From assembly GCF_001553785.1 (NCBI RefSeq), contig NZ_LOJP01000001.1:3109670-3173669 (forward strand): a DNA stretch of 64,000 bases, given 5' to 3'. Below the pieces are notes generated by a model. The model saw nothing but the letters and a program-made list of their open reading frames with translations. It made no database searches and was not told the origin of the DNA. This document shows positions 25,601-33,502 of the stretch, one piece after another. Position 1 is the first letter of the stretch, and the number at the start of each line of letters is the position of its first letter. The DNA comes from Actinoplanes sp. TFC3 (GTDB taxonomy: Bacteria; Actinomycetota; Actinomycetes; Mycobacteriales; Micromonosporaceae). Both the position numbers and the translations under genes were made by a program.

Positions 25601-26185
25601 TCATCGCGCCTGGTCCCCGTTCACGCTGGGGTGCACGGCCACGACCAGGCGGTGGCTGCGGCCCGAAGCGGCGTGATATTTGCCGGCGAGCCGAGTGACC
25701 GCGGCGTTGAGTTCGGCGGCGAACGCGGCCCGATCAGCAGCCGAGGCGAAGGTGATCTCCCCGTCGAGGGCGAAGGTGGCCAGCCGCTGCTGCGCCCGGC
25801 CCGCCCCGGTGATCAGCTCCCCGACATCGCGGACCAGACGCGCGGCCACCGCCAGCAGCCAGCGCGCCGACAACCGGTCCGGGGCGCGCTGCGGATCCGG
25901 TGCCACGGCGGGCATGGCGGCCGGGGAGATGACGTAGCTGGCGGCGGTGGCGCGCATCAGCCGCTCGGTCATGTTGCCCTTGCGGCGCTCCTGCACCAGC
26001 TCGATCAGCCCGTGCTGCTCCAGCGTGCGCAGATGGTAGTTGACCTTCTGGCGGGGCAGCCCGACCCGGCCGGCCAGGGTGGCGGCGGAACTCGGCTCGC
26101 TGAGCTCGGCGAGCAGTCGCGCCCGGATCGGATCGAGGCCGGCCGCGGCCGCAGCCGGGTTGTCGATCACTGCTATGTCCTGCAT
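25601..26185 (-). CDS. ArsR-family (HTH_20) transcriptional regulator
   Basis: 194 aa. The winged helix 'DPIRARLLAELSEPSSAATLAGRVGLPRQ' continues to 'KVNYHLRTLEQHGLIELV' and lies at residues 18-65. No metal-binding ELCVCD motif is present, so it is not an arsenic sensor. The C-terminal half is predicted helical and has no recognised ligand site. The start is the ATG at 26185; an in-frame GTG at 26194 is possible. It is the first gene of an operon with SRPBCC and hydrolase genes. An inverted repeat upstream may be its operator. Confidence 0.85.
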   Translation of the reverse strand: MQDIAVIDNPAAAAAGLDPIRARLLAELSEPSSAATLAGRVGLPRQKVNYHLRTLEQHGLIELVQERRKGNMTERLMRATAASYVISPAAMPAVAPDPQRAPDRLSARWLLAVAARLVRDVGELITGAGRAQQRLATFALDGEITFASAADRAAFAAELNAAVTRLAGKYHAASGRSHRLVVAVHPSVNGDQAR

Positions 26186-26201
26186 GCGGGCCACGATGCC
26201 A

Positions 26202-26239
26202 CCGACAACAAACACTGTCCAGTAGGCAGAAGTTGTCGG
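26202..26239. promoter_or_regulatory. Inverted repeat upstream of the ArsR-type gene, possible operator
   Basis: CCGACAAC (26202-26209) and GTTGTCGG (26232-26239) are perfect 8-bp arms 22 nt apart. An AACACT/AGTGTT pair overlaps the same area. The position, 17-54 bp before the start, suits autoregulation. Confidence 0.45.
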
Positions 26240-26379
26240 AGTGTTGGCGCGCGGGTTCCGCTTCCTGGACCAAGAAGGGTGGACGAGCAGGGTGGTGACC
26301 AGGCGCAGGCTGCACCGGAACTCCCGGCCGCCTCGCCCAGCACGGCTGCCAGCCCTTCGGAACCGGGGAGCGCGGAAGC

Positions 26380-26931
26380 TCAGGCCGCCGCGGGGAAGTG
26401 CAGGTGCCAGCGCCCGGTACGCCAGGTCAGCCGGGTCAGCGACAGCGGCGCCACCTCCAGGGTCCACACCTGCTGTTCGGGCAGGTCGAGAGCGTGGGCG
26501 AGCAGTGCTCGTACCGTGATCGGGTGGGCCACTGCCACCACCCGCTGCCGCGACATCGCCTCCAGCCAGGCCCCCGCCCGCGCCCGCACCTGGGTCAGGG
26601 ATTCCCCGCCGTGCGGGGCCGCCGCCGCATCGGTGAGCCAGCGCTGCAAACCCTGCGGATCCTTGAGCGCCACCTCGTCGATGCTCGCGCCTGTCCAGGA
26701 CCCGAAGTCGGGGTCGGCCAGCGCCGGTTCGCTCAGCGCGGTGTGCCCGAGCGCCTGCGCCGTCTCGCGCGAGGCCCGCGCGGGCGCACACACCCACAGG
26801 TCACGGCGGCCGAAGGCGGAAACGGCGAGGGCGGCCCGGCGGCCGCCCTCGTCCAGATCGTCGTCACCGCCGAAACGCGCACCCCGTAACGTCGGCGTGG
26901 GGGCGCACGCCAGCAGGCGCAGGCCGCTCAC
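26380..26931 (-). CDS. Histidine-phosphatase-fold protein lacking the RHG motif
   Basis: 183 aa. The phosphoglycerate-mutase fold is evident: 'EGGRRAALAVSAFG', 'VCAPARASRETAQAL', 'DPDFGSWTGASIDEV', 'PHGGESLTQVRARAGAWL' and 'VVAVAHPITVRALLAHAL'. But the N-terminal catalytic RHG is replaced (RLLACAPTPTLRG), so the phospho-accepting histidine is gone; the second catalytic His in 'VAHP' remains. It overlaps cbtA by 4 bp in the riboswitch-controlled unit, where it may have a binding or cobalt/cobalamin-related role. It is probably not an active phosphatase. Confidence 0.8.
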   Translation of the reverse strand: MSGLRLLACAPTPTLRGARFGGDDDLDEGGRRAALAVSAFGRRDLWVCAPARASRETAQALGHTALSEPALADPDFGSWTGASIDEVALKDPQGLQRWLTDAAAAPHGGESLTQVRARAGAWLEAMSRQRVVAVAHPITVRALLAHALDLPEQQVWTLEVAPLSLTRLTWRTGRWHLHFPAAA

Positions 26932-27722
26932 ACGGACACGGAATCAGATTTTCCCGGTACGTTCACAGCGCTCAACCGGCTCAGCAGCGCCGACAACGCC
27001 AGTCCCAGCACCAGCCACAACGTCACCTGCGTGCCCAGCGAGGTGACGCGGAAGGAATACAGCAGGCTCGGCGGGAACGTACCCGGCACCTCGTCGATGG
27101 TGGGCAGCAGCACGTAGCCGACCACCACGATCAGCAGGAACGCCCCCAGCCCAGCGGTCAGCCGCAGCCACTCCGCTGCTCCGGCGCGCACCGAGCGGGA
27201 GGCCAGCACCGCCGCCCACACCGCTACCAGCCCGATCACCACAATGGACAGATAGCTGATCGTGCGCTGATTGATGGTGCTGGGGTCACCCACGGCCGGC
27301 GGGTTCGGCGGGTACTTGACGAACGGCACCAGCACCAGCCCCAGCAGGGCACCCCCGGCGAGCCCGAGCACCGCACGCCCGTTGTCGCGGATGCGCATCC
27401 GGCGGCGCAGCAGCGTGTACGCGGTGGCCAGCAGGCCGCCCATCGCCACCCCGTACAGCCCGGTGGCCAGGAACAGCCCGCCCTTCTGACCGTCGCGCGA
27501 GACCAAGGCGTCTTCGTCGTCGTGGCTGTGCCCGGCATCGCCGGCAGCGTGGACCTCGGCGTCGGCGTTGGCCTGCTCGATCGCGATGGCCGCGTCGACC
27601 TTGGGCTCACCGAAGGAGTATGCGAAGACCCCGGCCAGCAGACCGGCGATCAGCCCGGCCAGCAGCCCGCGCAGCAGGATGGCGCCGTAGCCCGGCGCGG
27701 TGCGGTTTCCGCTCAGTGACAC
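26928..27722 (-). CDS. cbtA: CbtA cobalt transporter subunit
   Basis: 264 aa with five or six hydrophobic segments: 'LLRGLLAGLIAGLLAGVFA', 'LATGLYGVAMGGLLATAY', 'VLGLAGGALLGLVLVPF', 'ISYLSIVVIGLVAVWAAV', 'LRLTAGLGAFLLIVVVGY' and 'TLWLVLGLALSALL'. A His/Asp-rich loop (HAAGDAGHSHDDED) after the first helix is a likely metal-binding stretch. CbtA, with CbtB, is a predicted B12-regulated cobalt transporter. The GTG at 27722 lies inside cbtB (10-bp overlap); it was chosen because the alignment-like text begins just after it. Confidence 0.9.
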   Translation of the reverse strand: MSLSGNRTAPGYGAILLRGLLAGLIAGLLAGVFAYSFGEPKVDAAIAIEQANADAEVHAAGDAGHSHDDEDALVSRDGQKGGLFLATGLYGVAMGGLLATAYTLLRRRMRIRDNGRAVLGLAGGALLGLVLVPFVKYPPNPPAVGDPSTINQRTISYLSIVVIGLVAVWAAVLASRSVRAGAAEWLRLTAGLGAFLLIVVVGYVLLPTIDEVPGTFPPSLLYSFRVTSLGTQVTLWLVLGLALSALLSRLSAVNVPGKSDSVSV

Positions 27723-27916
27723 GGCACGCCGAGCAGGTGCCGGCCGTCGTGCATGAGCTCGTGCAGGTACATGCCGCTGCGCGAAACCGCACCCTGGTCG
27801 AAGGCGACCAGGTAGGCCAGCAGCAGCAGACCGGCCACGACCGCGGCGGCGATCCACAGCGTGCGCGCGGAGACGGCGGGGGTGATGAGCGGGCGAGCCG
27901 CTTCAATCTTGGGCAT
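27713..27916 (-). CDS. cbtB: CbtB cobalt transporter subunit
   Basis: 67 aa with one membrane helix (TLWIAAAVVAGLLLLAYLVAF) and the family's C-terminal His motif 'MYLHELMHDGRHLLG', ending PCH. It pairs with CbtA; the His residues are thought to present cobalt. The ATG at 27916 has a near-perfect AAGGAGGG 9 nt upstream. It is the first gene behind the cobalamin riboswitch. Confidence 0.93.
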   Translation of the reverse strand: MPKIEAARPLITPAVSARTLWIAAAVVAGLLLLAYLVAFDQGAVSRSGMYLHELMHDGRHLLGVPCH

Positions 27917-27937
27917 AACGAACAGACCCTCCTTGCG

Positions 27938-28085
27938 GGATAACGCGTCCCGTCCAACAGGTCTGCGACGCAGGAGCGTCCTGACTCACGAACCCGGCCA
28001 TGGACTCGTTCACAGTGGCGCGACCGCACCGGACTTTCACCGGTTTCCCTCACGACGCCGCAGCTGACTGTCCCAACCTAGCCGG
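27938..28085 (-). promoter_or_regulatory. Cobalamin riboswitch controlling cbtB-cbtA
   Basis: Read on the minus strand, the conserved core is clear: GGGAAACCGGTGAAAGTCCG, then GTGCGGTCGCGCCACTGT, and about 25 nt later GAGTCAGGACGC. These match the B12-box sequence blocks of class I cobalamin riboswitches. It ends 20-25 nt before the cbtB start, with the strong ribosome-binding site just downstream, so control could be on translation. High adenosylcobalamin is expected to shut off the cobalt transporter. The outer limits are approximate. Confidence 0.92.
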
Positions 28086-28151
28086 GCGCAGCCAAGCAGG
28101 TCAATGTGGGCGGGGCCGCGCGACGTACGCCACATCGGTAGCATCGCTGGC

Positions 28152-29363
28152 GTGCTGAGAACCCGGGCGGCGGTCGCCGTGATCGCAACGCTGGTCGTGC
28201 TGGCGCCCGCTGCCCCGGCCCGCGCCGCCTTCGTCTGCCCGCAGGAATTCGAGATCGGCAAGAACAGCACAGCCACACCGTACGAGGATCAGCTGTTCGC
28301 TCCGGACCGTCTCAAGCCGTTCGCCACCGGCGCGGGCGTACGCGTAGCGGTCATCGACTCCGGCGTCGACACCCGCAATCCGCAGCTGCGCGCCCAGGTC
28401 GAGCGGGGCCGCGACTTCCTGCACAACAACACCGACGGCCGGCAGGACTGCGTCGGGCACGGCACCGCGGTGTCCAGCATCATCGCCGCCACCCCCAGCG
28501 AGAAGGCCGGGCTGCGCGGGCTGGCGCCCGGCGTAACCATCGTGCCGGTGCGCGTCAGCGAGCAGACCGACACCCCCGGCGGCGGCACCAGCGGCAAACC
28601 GGCCAGCCCGGCGCGCTTCGCCCAGGCCATCGTGTGGGCAGCCAGTCCCAGCGGCGGCAACGCCGATGTGATCAACATGTCGCTGGTGATGACCGAGAAC
28701 AACACCGCGGTGCGCACCGCCGTGGCTGACGCCATCGCCGCCGGAGTCGTGGTGGTCGCTGCGGCCGGCAACGACGGTGAACCCAAGGACGGCAACCCGC
28801 GGCCCTTCCCCGCCTCTTACCCCGGCGTGATCGGGGTCGGCGCGATCGACATCAACGGCGTCAAACCCGGCTTCTCCCAGCACGGTGACTACGTCGACCT
28901 GATGGCCCCCGGCGTCGGGGTCACCATCGCCACCCCGCGCGGCGGGCAGACCACCGGCGGGGGCACCAGCTTCGCCGCCCCGTTCGTGTCGGCCACCGCC
29001 GCCCTGGTGCACCAGCGCTTCCCGACCCTGACCCCGGCGCAGATCGCCCGGCGCATCCTGGCCACCGCCGACCCGGCCCCCGGCGGGCAGCGCAGCGACG
29101 ACTACGGGGTGGGAGTGCTCAACCCGTACCGGGCGCTGACCGAAACCCTGGGCCCGGAAACCCAGCCCGCCGTGGCCCCGATGGTGGTGCACACCAACGA
29201 CCCGGCCACCATCGCCCTGGCGCGGCGCCGCGCCCACGCCCAGGACATGTCGCTGCTCGTGGCCGCGATCGGCGCGGGCGTGGTGCTGCTCGTGGTCATG
29301 GTCGCCGCCGCGATCCGCCACGGTCGGCGCCGCGGCTGGCGTCCACCGTCCGCCGCCGCCTGA
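28152..29363 (+). CDS. mycP: Mycosin-type subtilisin protease (type VII secretion-associated)
   Basis: 403 aa. A signal peptide (residues 1-26) is followed by a subtilase domain with the triad D69 (VAVIDSGVD), H103 (DCVGHGTAVSS) and S273 (GGGTSFAAPFV). A single membrane helix near the C-terminus (SLLVAAIGAGVVLLVVMVAAAI) and a short basic tail give the membrane-anchored layout of mycosins. Mycosins are normally encoded in ESX loci with eccB/C/D/E, but no ESX gene lies nearby, so this copy stands alone. GTG start at 28152. Its promoter region is shared with the divergent riboswitch. Confidence 0.88.
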   Translation: MLRTRAAVAVIATLVVLAPAAPARAAFVCPQEFEIGKNSTATPYEDQLFAPDRLKPFATGAGVRVAVIDSGVDTRNPQLRAQVERGRDFLHNNTDGRQDCVGHGTAVSSIIAATPSEKAGLRGLAPGVTIVPVRVSEQTDTPGGGTSGKPASPARFAQAIVWAASPSGGNADVINMSLVMTENNTAVRTAVADAIAAGVVVVAAAGNDGEPKDGNPRPFPASYPGVIGVGAIDINGVKPGFSQHGDYVDLMAPGVGVTIATPRGGQTTGGGTSFAAPFVSATAALVHQRFPTLTPAQIARRILATADPAPGGQRSDDYGVGVLNPYRALTETLGPETQPAVAPMVVHTNDPATIALARRRAHAQDMSLLVAAIGAGVVLLVVMVAAAIRHGRRRGWRPPSAAA

Positions 29364-29421
29364 CTCCCCTTCCCCGTGATCACAACCGGCTCGGGTTCGC
29401 TCCGCAGTTGGTCACGGTGCG

Positions 29422-29655
29422 ATGGTCGGGACGTTCCTGACGGATCCGTTGGTGGTGCTGGATCACGTCGCGGCGCAGGAGCAGTTGGTCGAATGGCTGG
29501 CCTGGGCAGGCACGTCTTCCACGGGCCGCAAGAGCGAGCTGTACCAGGCCTACCACGCCTGCATGGAGGACCAGCTCGGCCTGGTTCTGACCTGCATCAC
29601 CCTCGTATCTGAATGACGCGCTGGACGCTATGGACCGCGCTCTCGGTATACAGGA
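29422..29655 (+). pseudogene. Tn3-family transposase, C-terminal remnant
   Basis: A 64-codon frame ends 'YHACMEDQLGLVLTCITL', then a small deletion shifts the frame to 'YLNDALDAMDRA'. Together these match the C-terminal region of Tn3-type TnpA (pattern EDQLGALGLVLN...LWNTRYLDAALD). The rest of the gene is gone. It is not a copy of the intact tnpA at 35891-38839. Confidence 0.6.
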
Positions 29656-29663
29656 GTGGGAGG

Positions 29664-29975
29664 TCAGCGCCCGGCTTCTCGGGGCGACCTGAGCCCGTCG
29701 ACGACGATGGTGAGCATACGGTCGAGCTGGGCGCGCTGGTCCGGTCCGCCGGCCACGCAGAGCACGCCGGCGAGGATGCCGCCGACGTCGACCGGATCGA
29801 TGTCGCTGCGCAGGTCCCCTGCTTCGGCGCCGGCCGCAAGCACCATTGCCAGAACCTGCTGGACCTCGTCGCAGACCGGTCCGGTGCCGAAACGTCCGGA
29901 AGCGCTCATGGCCACCAGGGCCTCACAGATGCCGCGCCGCTCGCCCGCCCACTCGGCGAAGCGGCGCATCCAGCC
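29664..29975 (-). pseudogene. TetR-family regulator, C-terminal half only
   Basis: The minus strand encodes 'RRFAEWAGERRGICEALV', 'DEVQQVLAMVLAAGAEAG', 'DIDPVDVGGILAGVLCVAGG' and 'QLDRMLTIVVDGLR', the ligand-binding half of a TetR regulator. Upstream (above about 29975) it breaks into the AKR fragment. It fits the type of TetR whose DNA-binding half is at 18303-18490 (+). Confidence 0.75.
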
Positions 29976-30438
29976 GATGGCGCAGGAGCTGGAGCTGGGC
30001 ACCGTCCTGTGGTCGCCGCTGGCGGGAGGGGTACTCACCGGCAAGTACAGCCGCGAGGACTTGACCAACCCGCCGAACGACGACACCGGAAGCGTCCGAA
30101 AGAGCTTCAACGTGGCCCTCGGGGGAGTGACCGAGCGCAGCCTGGCCATCGTGGACGTGGTCAAGGAGGTCGCCGATGAACTGGGTCGTACGCCGGCTCA
30201 GGTCGGGCTCGCCTGGACCCTGCAGAACCCGGCGGTGACAGCGCCAGTCATCGGAGCCCGGACCACCGAGCAACTGCGGGAGAACCTGGGAGCCCTGGAA
30301 GTCGACCTCAGCCCGTCGCACCTGGCCCGCCTGAACGACATCAGCGCCATCGACCTCGGCTTCCCCCATGCGATGCTCGCCAGTGACCACATCCGCATGC
30401 AGACCCGCGGCGACCTGAAGATCCAGGCCCGCCGCTGA
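29976..30438 (+). pseudogene. Aldo/keto reductase, C-terminal fragment
   Basis: Starts abruptly as 'PMAQELELGTVLWSPLAGG' and continues through 'VLTGKYSREDL', 'AQVGLAWTLQNPAVTAPVIG' and 'RTTEQLRENLGALEVDL' to a normal C-terminus. About the first 190 residues, including the catalytic Tyr/Lys/His, are missing. It differs in sequence from the intact AKR at 18729-19763. Confidence 0.8.
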
Positions 30439-30510
30439 TCGGGCAGCCGAGCGTTCGGGCGCGGCGGTCCTCCTGCCCTCCGACCGCTCGGCTGCTCAGC
30501 CCGACCGCAA

Positions 30511-30935
30511 TGGCAGGCATGCGTGGACGACCTGCGCCCCGGCGACACCCTGATCATCTGGAAGATCGACCGGCTCGGCCGCAGCTTGCTCGACCTGGTC
30601 GATATTGTCACTGTCCTCGAACAGCGCGGCGTCGGCGTCAAGTCGCTGACCAACGGCGTCGTGGATACCACCACCGCCCACGGCAAAGTGGTGTTCGGCA
30701 TGTTCGCCCTCATGGCCGAGGACGAAGCCGCCCTCATCAAGGAACGCACCGTTGCCGACCTTTCCGCAGCCCGCGGCCGCGCCGGCGGACGGAAGCCGAA
30801 GATGACACCCGCCCTGATCAACGAGGCGCAGCAGATGTACGACAGCCGCCCGTTCACCGTGGCCGAAATCGCCACCTCCTGCGTCGTCACCCGGTGACGA
30901 TCTACCGCACCATCCGGCACCACCCGCACCGACAG
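30511..30935 (+). pseudogene. Tn3-type resolvase, 5'-truncated and frameshifted
   Basis: The frame carries the middle and end of a small serine recombinase: 'LRPGDTLIIWKIDRLGRSL', 'NGVVDTTTAHGKVVFGMFAL', 'RGRAGGRKPKMTPALI' and 'QQMYDSRPFTVAEIATSC'. The first ~60 residues with the catalytic Ser are absent, and the last helix ('IYRTIRHHPHR') is in another frame. With the TnpA remnant at 29.4 kb it marks a decayed transposon. Confidence 0.8.
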
Positions 30936-31390
30936 CGCCCGCACCCGAGCCGTCGCCACGCAGCTGACCAGTCCGTCAACGCTCAGCGCCGGATCCACTG
31001 CCGTTGGCCCTCAAGAACCGAGCCGCACGTCTACCAAACAACCTTCAACTGAGACAGATCTGTCTACTCCATAGCAGTCATTATGGTGTACTCGACTCTT
31101 TGACCTCTTTTATTATTAATGGATTGCTGGTATTAGTAATCCATTAATTTTGGAGTGCGGAGGCAGCGCCAGCAACCCTGCGCCGGTATTCGGAGACGCG
31201 TGGAAGCTCATCCAGGTTTGGCAGGTACATGTAACGCAGCGAACCGAGGTACGCGTGCCGAGTTCCCAATGAAGGTGACGGGGAATGGTGCCCCGGTGCA
31301 TCGAGCGCGGCGAGTCGTGAGTGGAACGCGATCACCTGGTGGCGTTGGACGTCGATCCCTCGGCGACCGGGAACATGTCGCAGCCGTTCT
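30936..31390. other. Intergenic region with an AT-rich island, left flank of the transposon
   Basis: GC falls sharply at about 31060-31150, against a very GC-rich background, and includes a perfect inverted repeat (listed separately). A minus-strand frame at 31144-31390 reads protein-like text (RYMYLPNLDELPRVSEYR...) but has no recognisable family and is cut by the transposon; it may be a remnant. Confidence 0.5.
31115..31148. repeat. Perfect AT-rich inverted repeat
   Basis: ATTAATGGATT (31115-31125) and AATCCATTAAT (31138-31148): 11-bp perfect arms, 12-nt loop, followed by TTTT. It could be an intrinsic terminator for plus-strand transcripts or an end or recombination site of an old element. 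Confidence 0.7.
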
Positions 31391-31438
31391 GGGGTGCCGG
31401 TAACGAACGTGTCACCAGCCGCCAAATAGTTGATCTTG
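31391..31438 (+). repeat. Left terminal inverted repeat of the Tn3-family transposon
   Basis: 48 bp beginning GGGGTGCCGG. It matches the right end in 44 of 48 positions; mismatches are at positions 8, 15, 24 and 25. Confidence 0.96.
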
Positions 31439-31611
31439 CTGTTGTGGCGGACAGTCACTGAGCGACGTCGTGGCTGGTGTCCCGTTGGGGGATCCCCAAC
31501 CGGGCAGAGGAGTCAGATCTTGCGTGCCCAGCGTTGCCCTGCTCGGCGTGTCCCGCAAGACCCGCCCGGTGATGTGCCCGATGAGCGGGGGTCAAACGCT
31601 ACAGTCGGCCG
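31439..31611 (+). other. Candidate res (resolution) region
   Basis: This 173-bp gap between the left repeat and tnpR is where a res site would be expected. It has a near-palindrome at 31482-31504 (GTTGGGG-GA-TCCCCAAC core) and further short repeats. Subsites I-III cannot be assigned by eye. Confidence 0.4.
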
Positions 31612-32208
31612 ATGATCGGGCTTTTCATTGGCTACGCGCGGGTGTCCACAGATGAGCAGGACCTCACCGCGCAGCTGGATGCTCTGACCGCGTTCGGTGT
31701 GGAGCCGGAGCGGATCTATGTCGATAAGGGGCTGACCGGAACGAACCGGGCCCGCCCTGGCCTGCGCGAGGCCCTGGCAGCGTGCCGCGCTGGTGACACG
31801 TTGGTGGTGACGAAGCTGGACCGGCTGGCTCGTTCGGTCGCCGACGCGCACGACATCTCGAAGGAGCTCACGGCCCGCGGGGTGAAGCTGAACTTGGGCG
31901 GGTCGGTGCACGACCCGAAGGATCCGGTGGGCAAGCTGCTGTTCACCGCGTTGGCGATGGTGGCGGAGTTCGAGGCCGACCTGGCTCGCATGCGTACCCG
32001 GGAGGGCATGAAGGTCGCTAAGGCCAAGGGCCGCCTGCGGGGTAAGCGGCCGAAGCTCAACGCGCGGCAGGAGGCGCACCTGGTCGCGCTGCATCACGCC
32101 GGCGAGCACACCAGTGCTGAGTTGGCCGAGTTGTTCGGCGTGGCCCGCTCGACGGTGTACCGGGCGATCGAGCGAGCTGCGTCGACGCGGGCCGCGGCCG
32201 TTGAGTGA
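31612..32208 (+). CDS. tnpR: Tn3-type serine resolvase
   Basis: 198 aa. N-terminal catalytic domain with 'IGYARVSTDEQDLTAQLDAL' (nucleophile Ser in YARVS) and 'TKLDRLARSVADA' (catalytic Arg residues); the long E helix follows, then a C-terminal helix-turn-helix 'TSAELAELFGVARSTVYRAIE'. It resolves cointegrates formed during replicative transposition. Length and all key residues look intact. ATG at 31612. Confidence 0.95.
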   Translation: MIGLFIGYARVSTDEQDLTAQLDALTAFGVEPERIYVDKGLTGTNRARPGLREALAACRAGDTLVVTKLDRLARSVADAHDISKELTARGVKLNLGGSVHDPKDPVGKLLFTALAMVAEFEADLARMRTREGMKVAKAKGRLRGKRPKLNARQEAHLVALHHAGEHTSAELAELFGVARSTVYRAIERAASTRAAAVE

Positions 32209-32272
32209 CGTGCGACCCGCACGTGGGTCTCGTCATTTGGGCAGCTGTCCGCTCCGGTGGGAGGGGTAAGTC

Positions 32273-33280
32273 GTGGCGGCGGGAAAGCTGACGATCGAGG
32301 ATGTCGCCCGGGCGGCCGGGGTGTCGCGTGCGACGGTGTCGCGGGTGATGAACGACGTGCCAGGTGCCGCTGACGCGGTCCGGGACCGGGTACGTGCGGT
32401 CATCGCCGAGTTGGGTTATGTGCCTGATCAGGCGGCGCGGGCGCTGGCTTCGCGGCAGCAGCCGGCGATCGATGTCGTGGTGGCGGCCCCGCTGTTGGGG
32501 ATGGGCTGGCTGGGTTCGCATCCGTATTACAGCCGGGTGCTGGCCGGGATCATGTCGGTGCTGCAGGGGCGTGACATCCAGGTGCGGATCCAGGCGGTCG
32601 GCGAGACGGATGTGGCGGGCCTGGAGGCGATCGCGGAGCGGGTGTCGCTCGGGGCGGTGCTGGCCTGCGTTCCGGCTGATCTGGCCGTGCGGTTCCAGCG
32701 GCGGTGCCGCCGGGTGGTGTCGCTGGTGGAGACGGCCGCGTCGGTGCCGGCGGTGGAGGCGGACAATGTCGGTGGCGCGTACGCGGCGGTGGCGTACCTG
32801 CATCAGCTCGGCCGGCGGCGGATCGCCGCGGTCCACGGCCCGGACGCCAATTCCTGCGGGGTGAGCCGGCGAGCGGGATATCTCCGGGCGGTCGAGGAGT
32901 TCGGGCTGGTGGATCTGAGCGCCGGCGGTGGCTTCACCCGCGAGGGTGGGTTCGACGCGGCGCGCCGGCTGCTGGAGTGGTACCCGGACGTGGACGCGAT
33001 GTTCGTGGCCTGTGACCTGATGGGTGCCGGGGCGGTTCAGGCGATCACCGCGACCGGTCGACGGGTTCCGCGTGACGTCAGTGTGGTCGGTTTCGACGAC
33101 AGCATCGCCGCGGTGTGCTCGAACCCGCAGCTGAGCACGATGCGGATGCCGGTCGAGGACATGGCTGCCGCAGCGACCCAGCTGCTGCTCGACGGCGCCG
33201 TTGAGGTCGGCTACCGGCAGCGCGTCCCGGTCGAGCTCGTGGTGCGGGAGAGCACCAACAGTCCGTCCGCCGCCGGATAA
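32273..33280 (+). CDS. LacI-family repressor of the transposon cassette
   Basis: 335 aa. The N-terminal helix-turn-helix and hinge are canonical: 'TIEDVARAAGVSRATVSRVM', 'LGYVPDQAARALASR'. The periplasmic-binding-protein-like sensor domain follows ('DVVVAAPLLGMGW', 'RIAAVHGPDANS', 'VSVVGFDDSIAAV'), so it should respond to a small ligand, usually a sugar. The GTG at 32273 has GGGAGGGG 6 nt upstream. A LacI-type palindrome just after the gene points to control of the phosphotransferase and MATE genes. Confidence 0.92.
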   Translation: MAAGKLTIEDVARAAGVSRATVSRVMNDVPGAADAVRDRVRAVIAELGYVPDQAARALASRQQPAIDVVVAAPLLGMGWLGSHPYYSRVLAGIMSVLQGRDIQVRIQAVGETDVAGLEAIAERVSLGAVLACVPADLAVRFQRRCRRVVSLVETAASVPAVEADNVGGAYAAVAYLHQLGRRRIAAVHGPDANSCGVSRRAGYLRAVEEFGLVDLSAGGGFTREGGFDAARRLLEWYPDVDAMFVACDLMGAGAVQAITATGRRVPRDVSVVGFDDSIAAVCSNPQLSTMRMPVEDMAAAATQLLLDGAVEVGYRQRVPVELVVRESTNSPSAAG

Positions 33281-33308
33281 CCATCGGGCGATCACCGAGC
33301 GGTGGTGG

Positions 33309-33322
33309 TGAGAGCGCTCTCG
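33309..33322. promoter_or_regulatory. LacI-type operator palindrome
   Basis: TGAGAGCGCTCTCG. The inner 12 bp are a perfect palindrome and match the actinobacterial LacI-family consensus TGnGAGCGCTCnCA (as for CebR) at nearly every position. It lies between lacI and the phosphotransferase gene. Confidence 0.75.
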
Positions 33323-33502
33323 CCCGTACCGTGCGGTGCGTCATGGTGCGCCGGTGCCGTGTCTGCACCGGTGCCGCTCTCTCGGTTCAATGAGCCGGTG
33401 TCCCGAGCGGCATCGGGGTGCAGGCACGCTCGGCTCCCGGTGCCTTTCGTCCAGGTGACGGGCCATGTCGACGGCTCATCCTTCGTACGAGTTGAGGCAC
33501 GG

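Noticed and set aside
29364..29412. Imperfect dyad after the mycosin gene as a terminator
   Set aside because: Arms are interrupted and the loop is long; no U-tract follows.
31144..31458. Minus-strand ORF across the left end of the transposon
   Set aside because: Its N-terminal part is only the terminal inverted repeat; the remaining part shows no family and a stop appears when the transposon is removed in silico.
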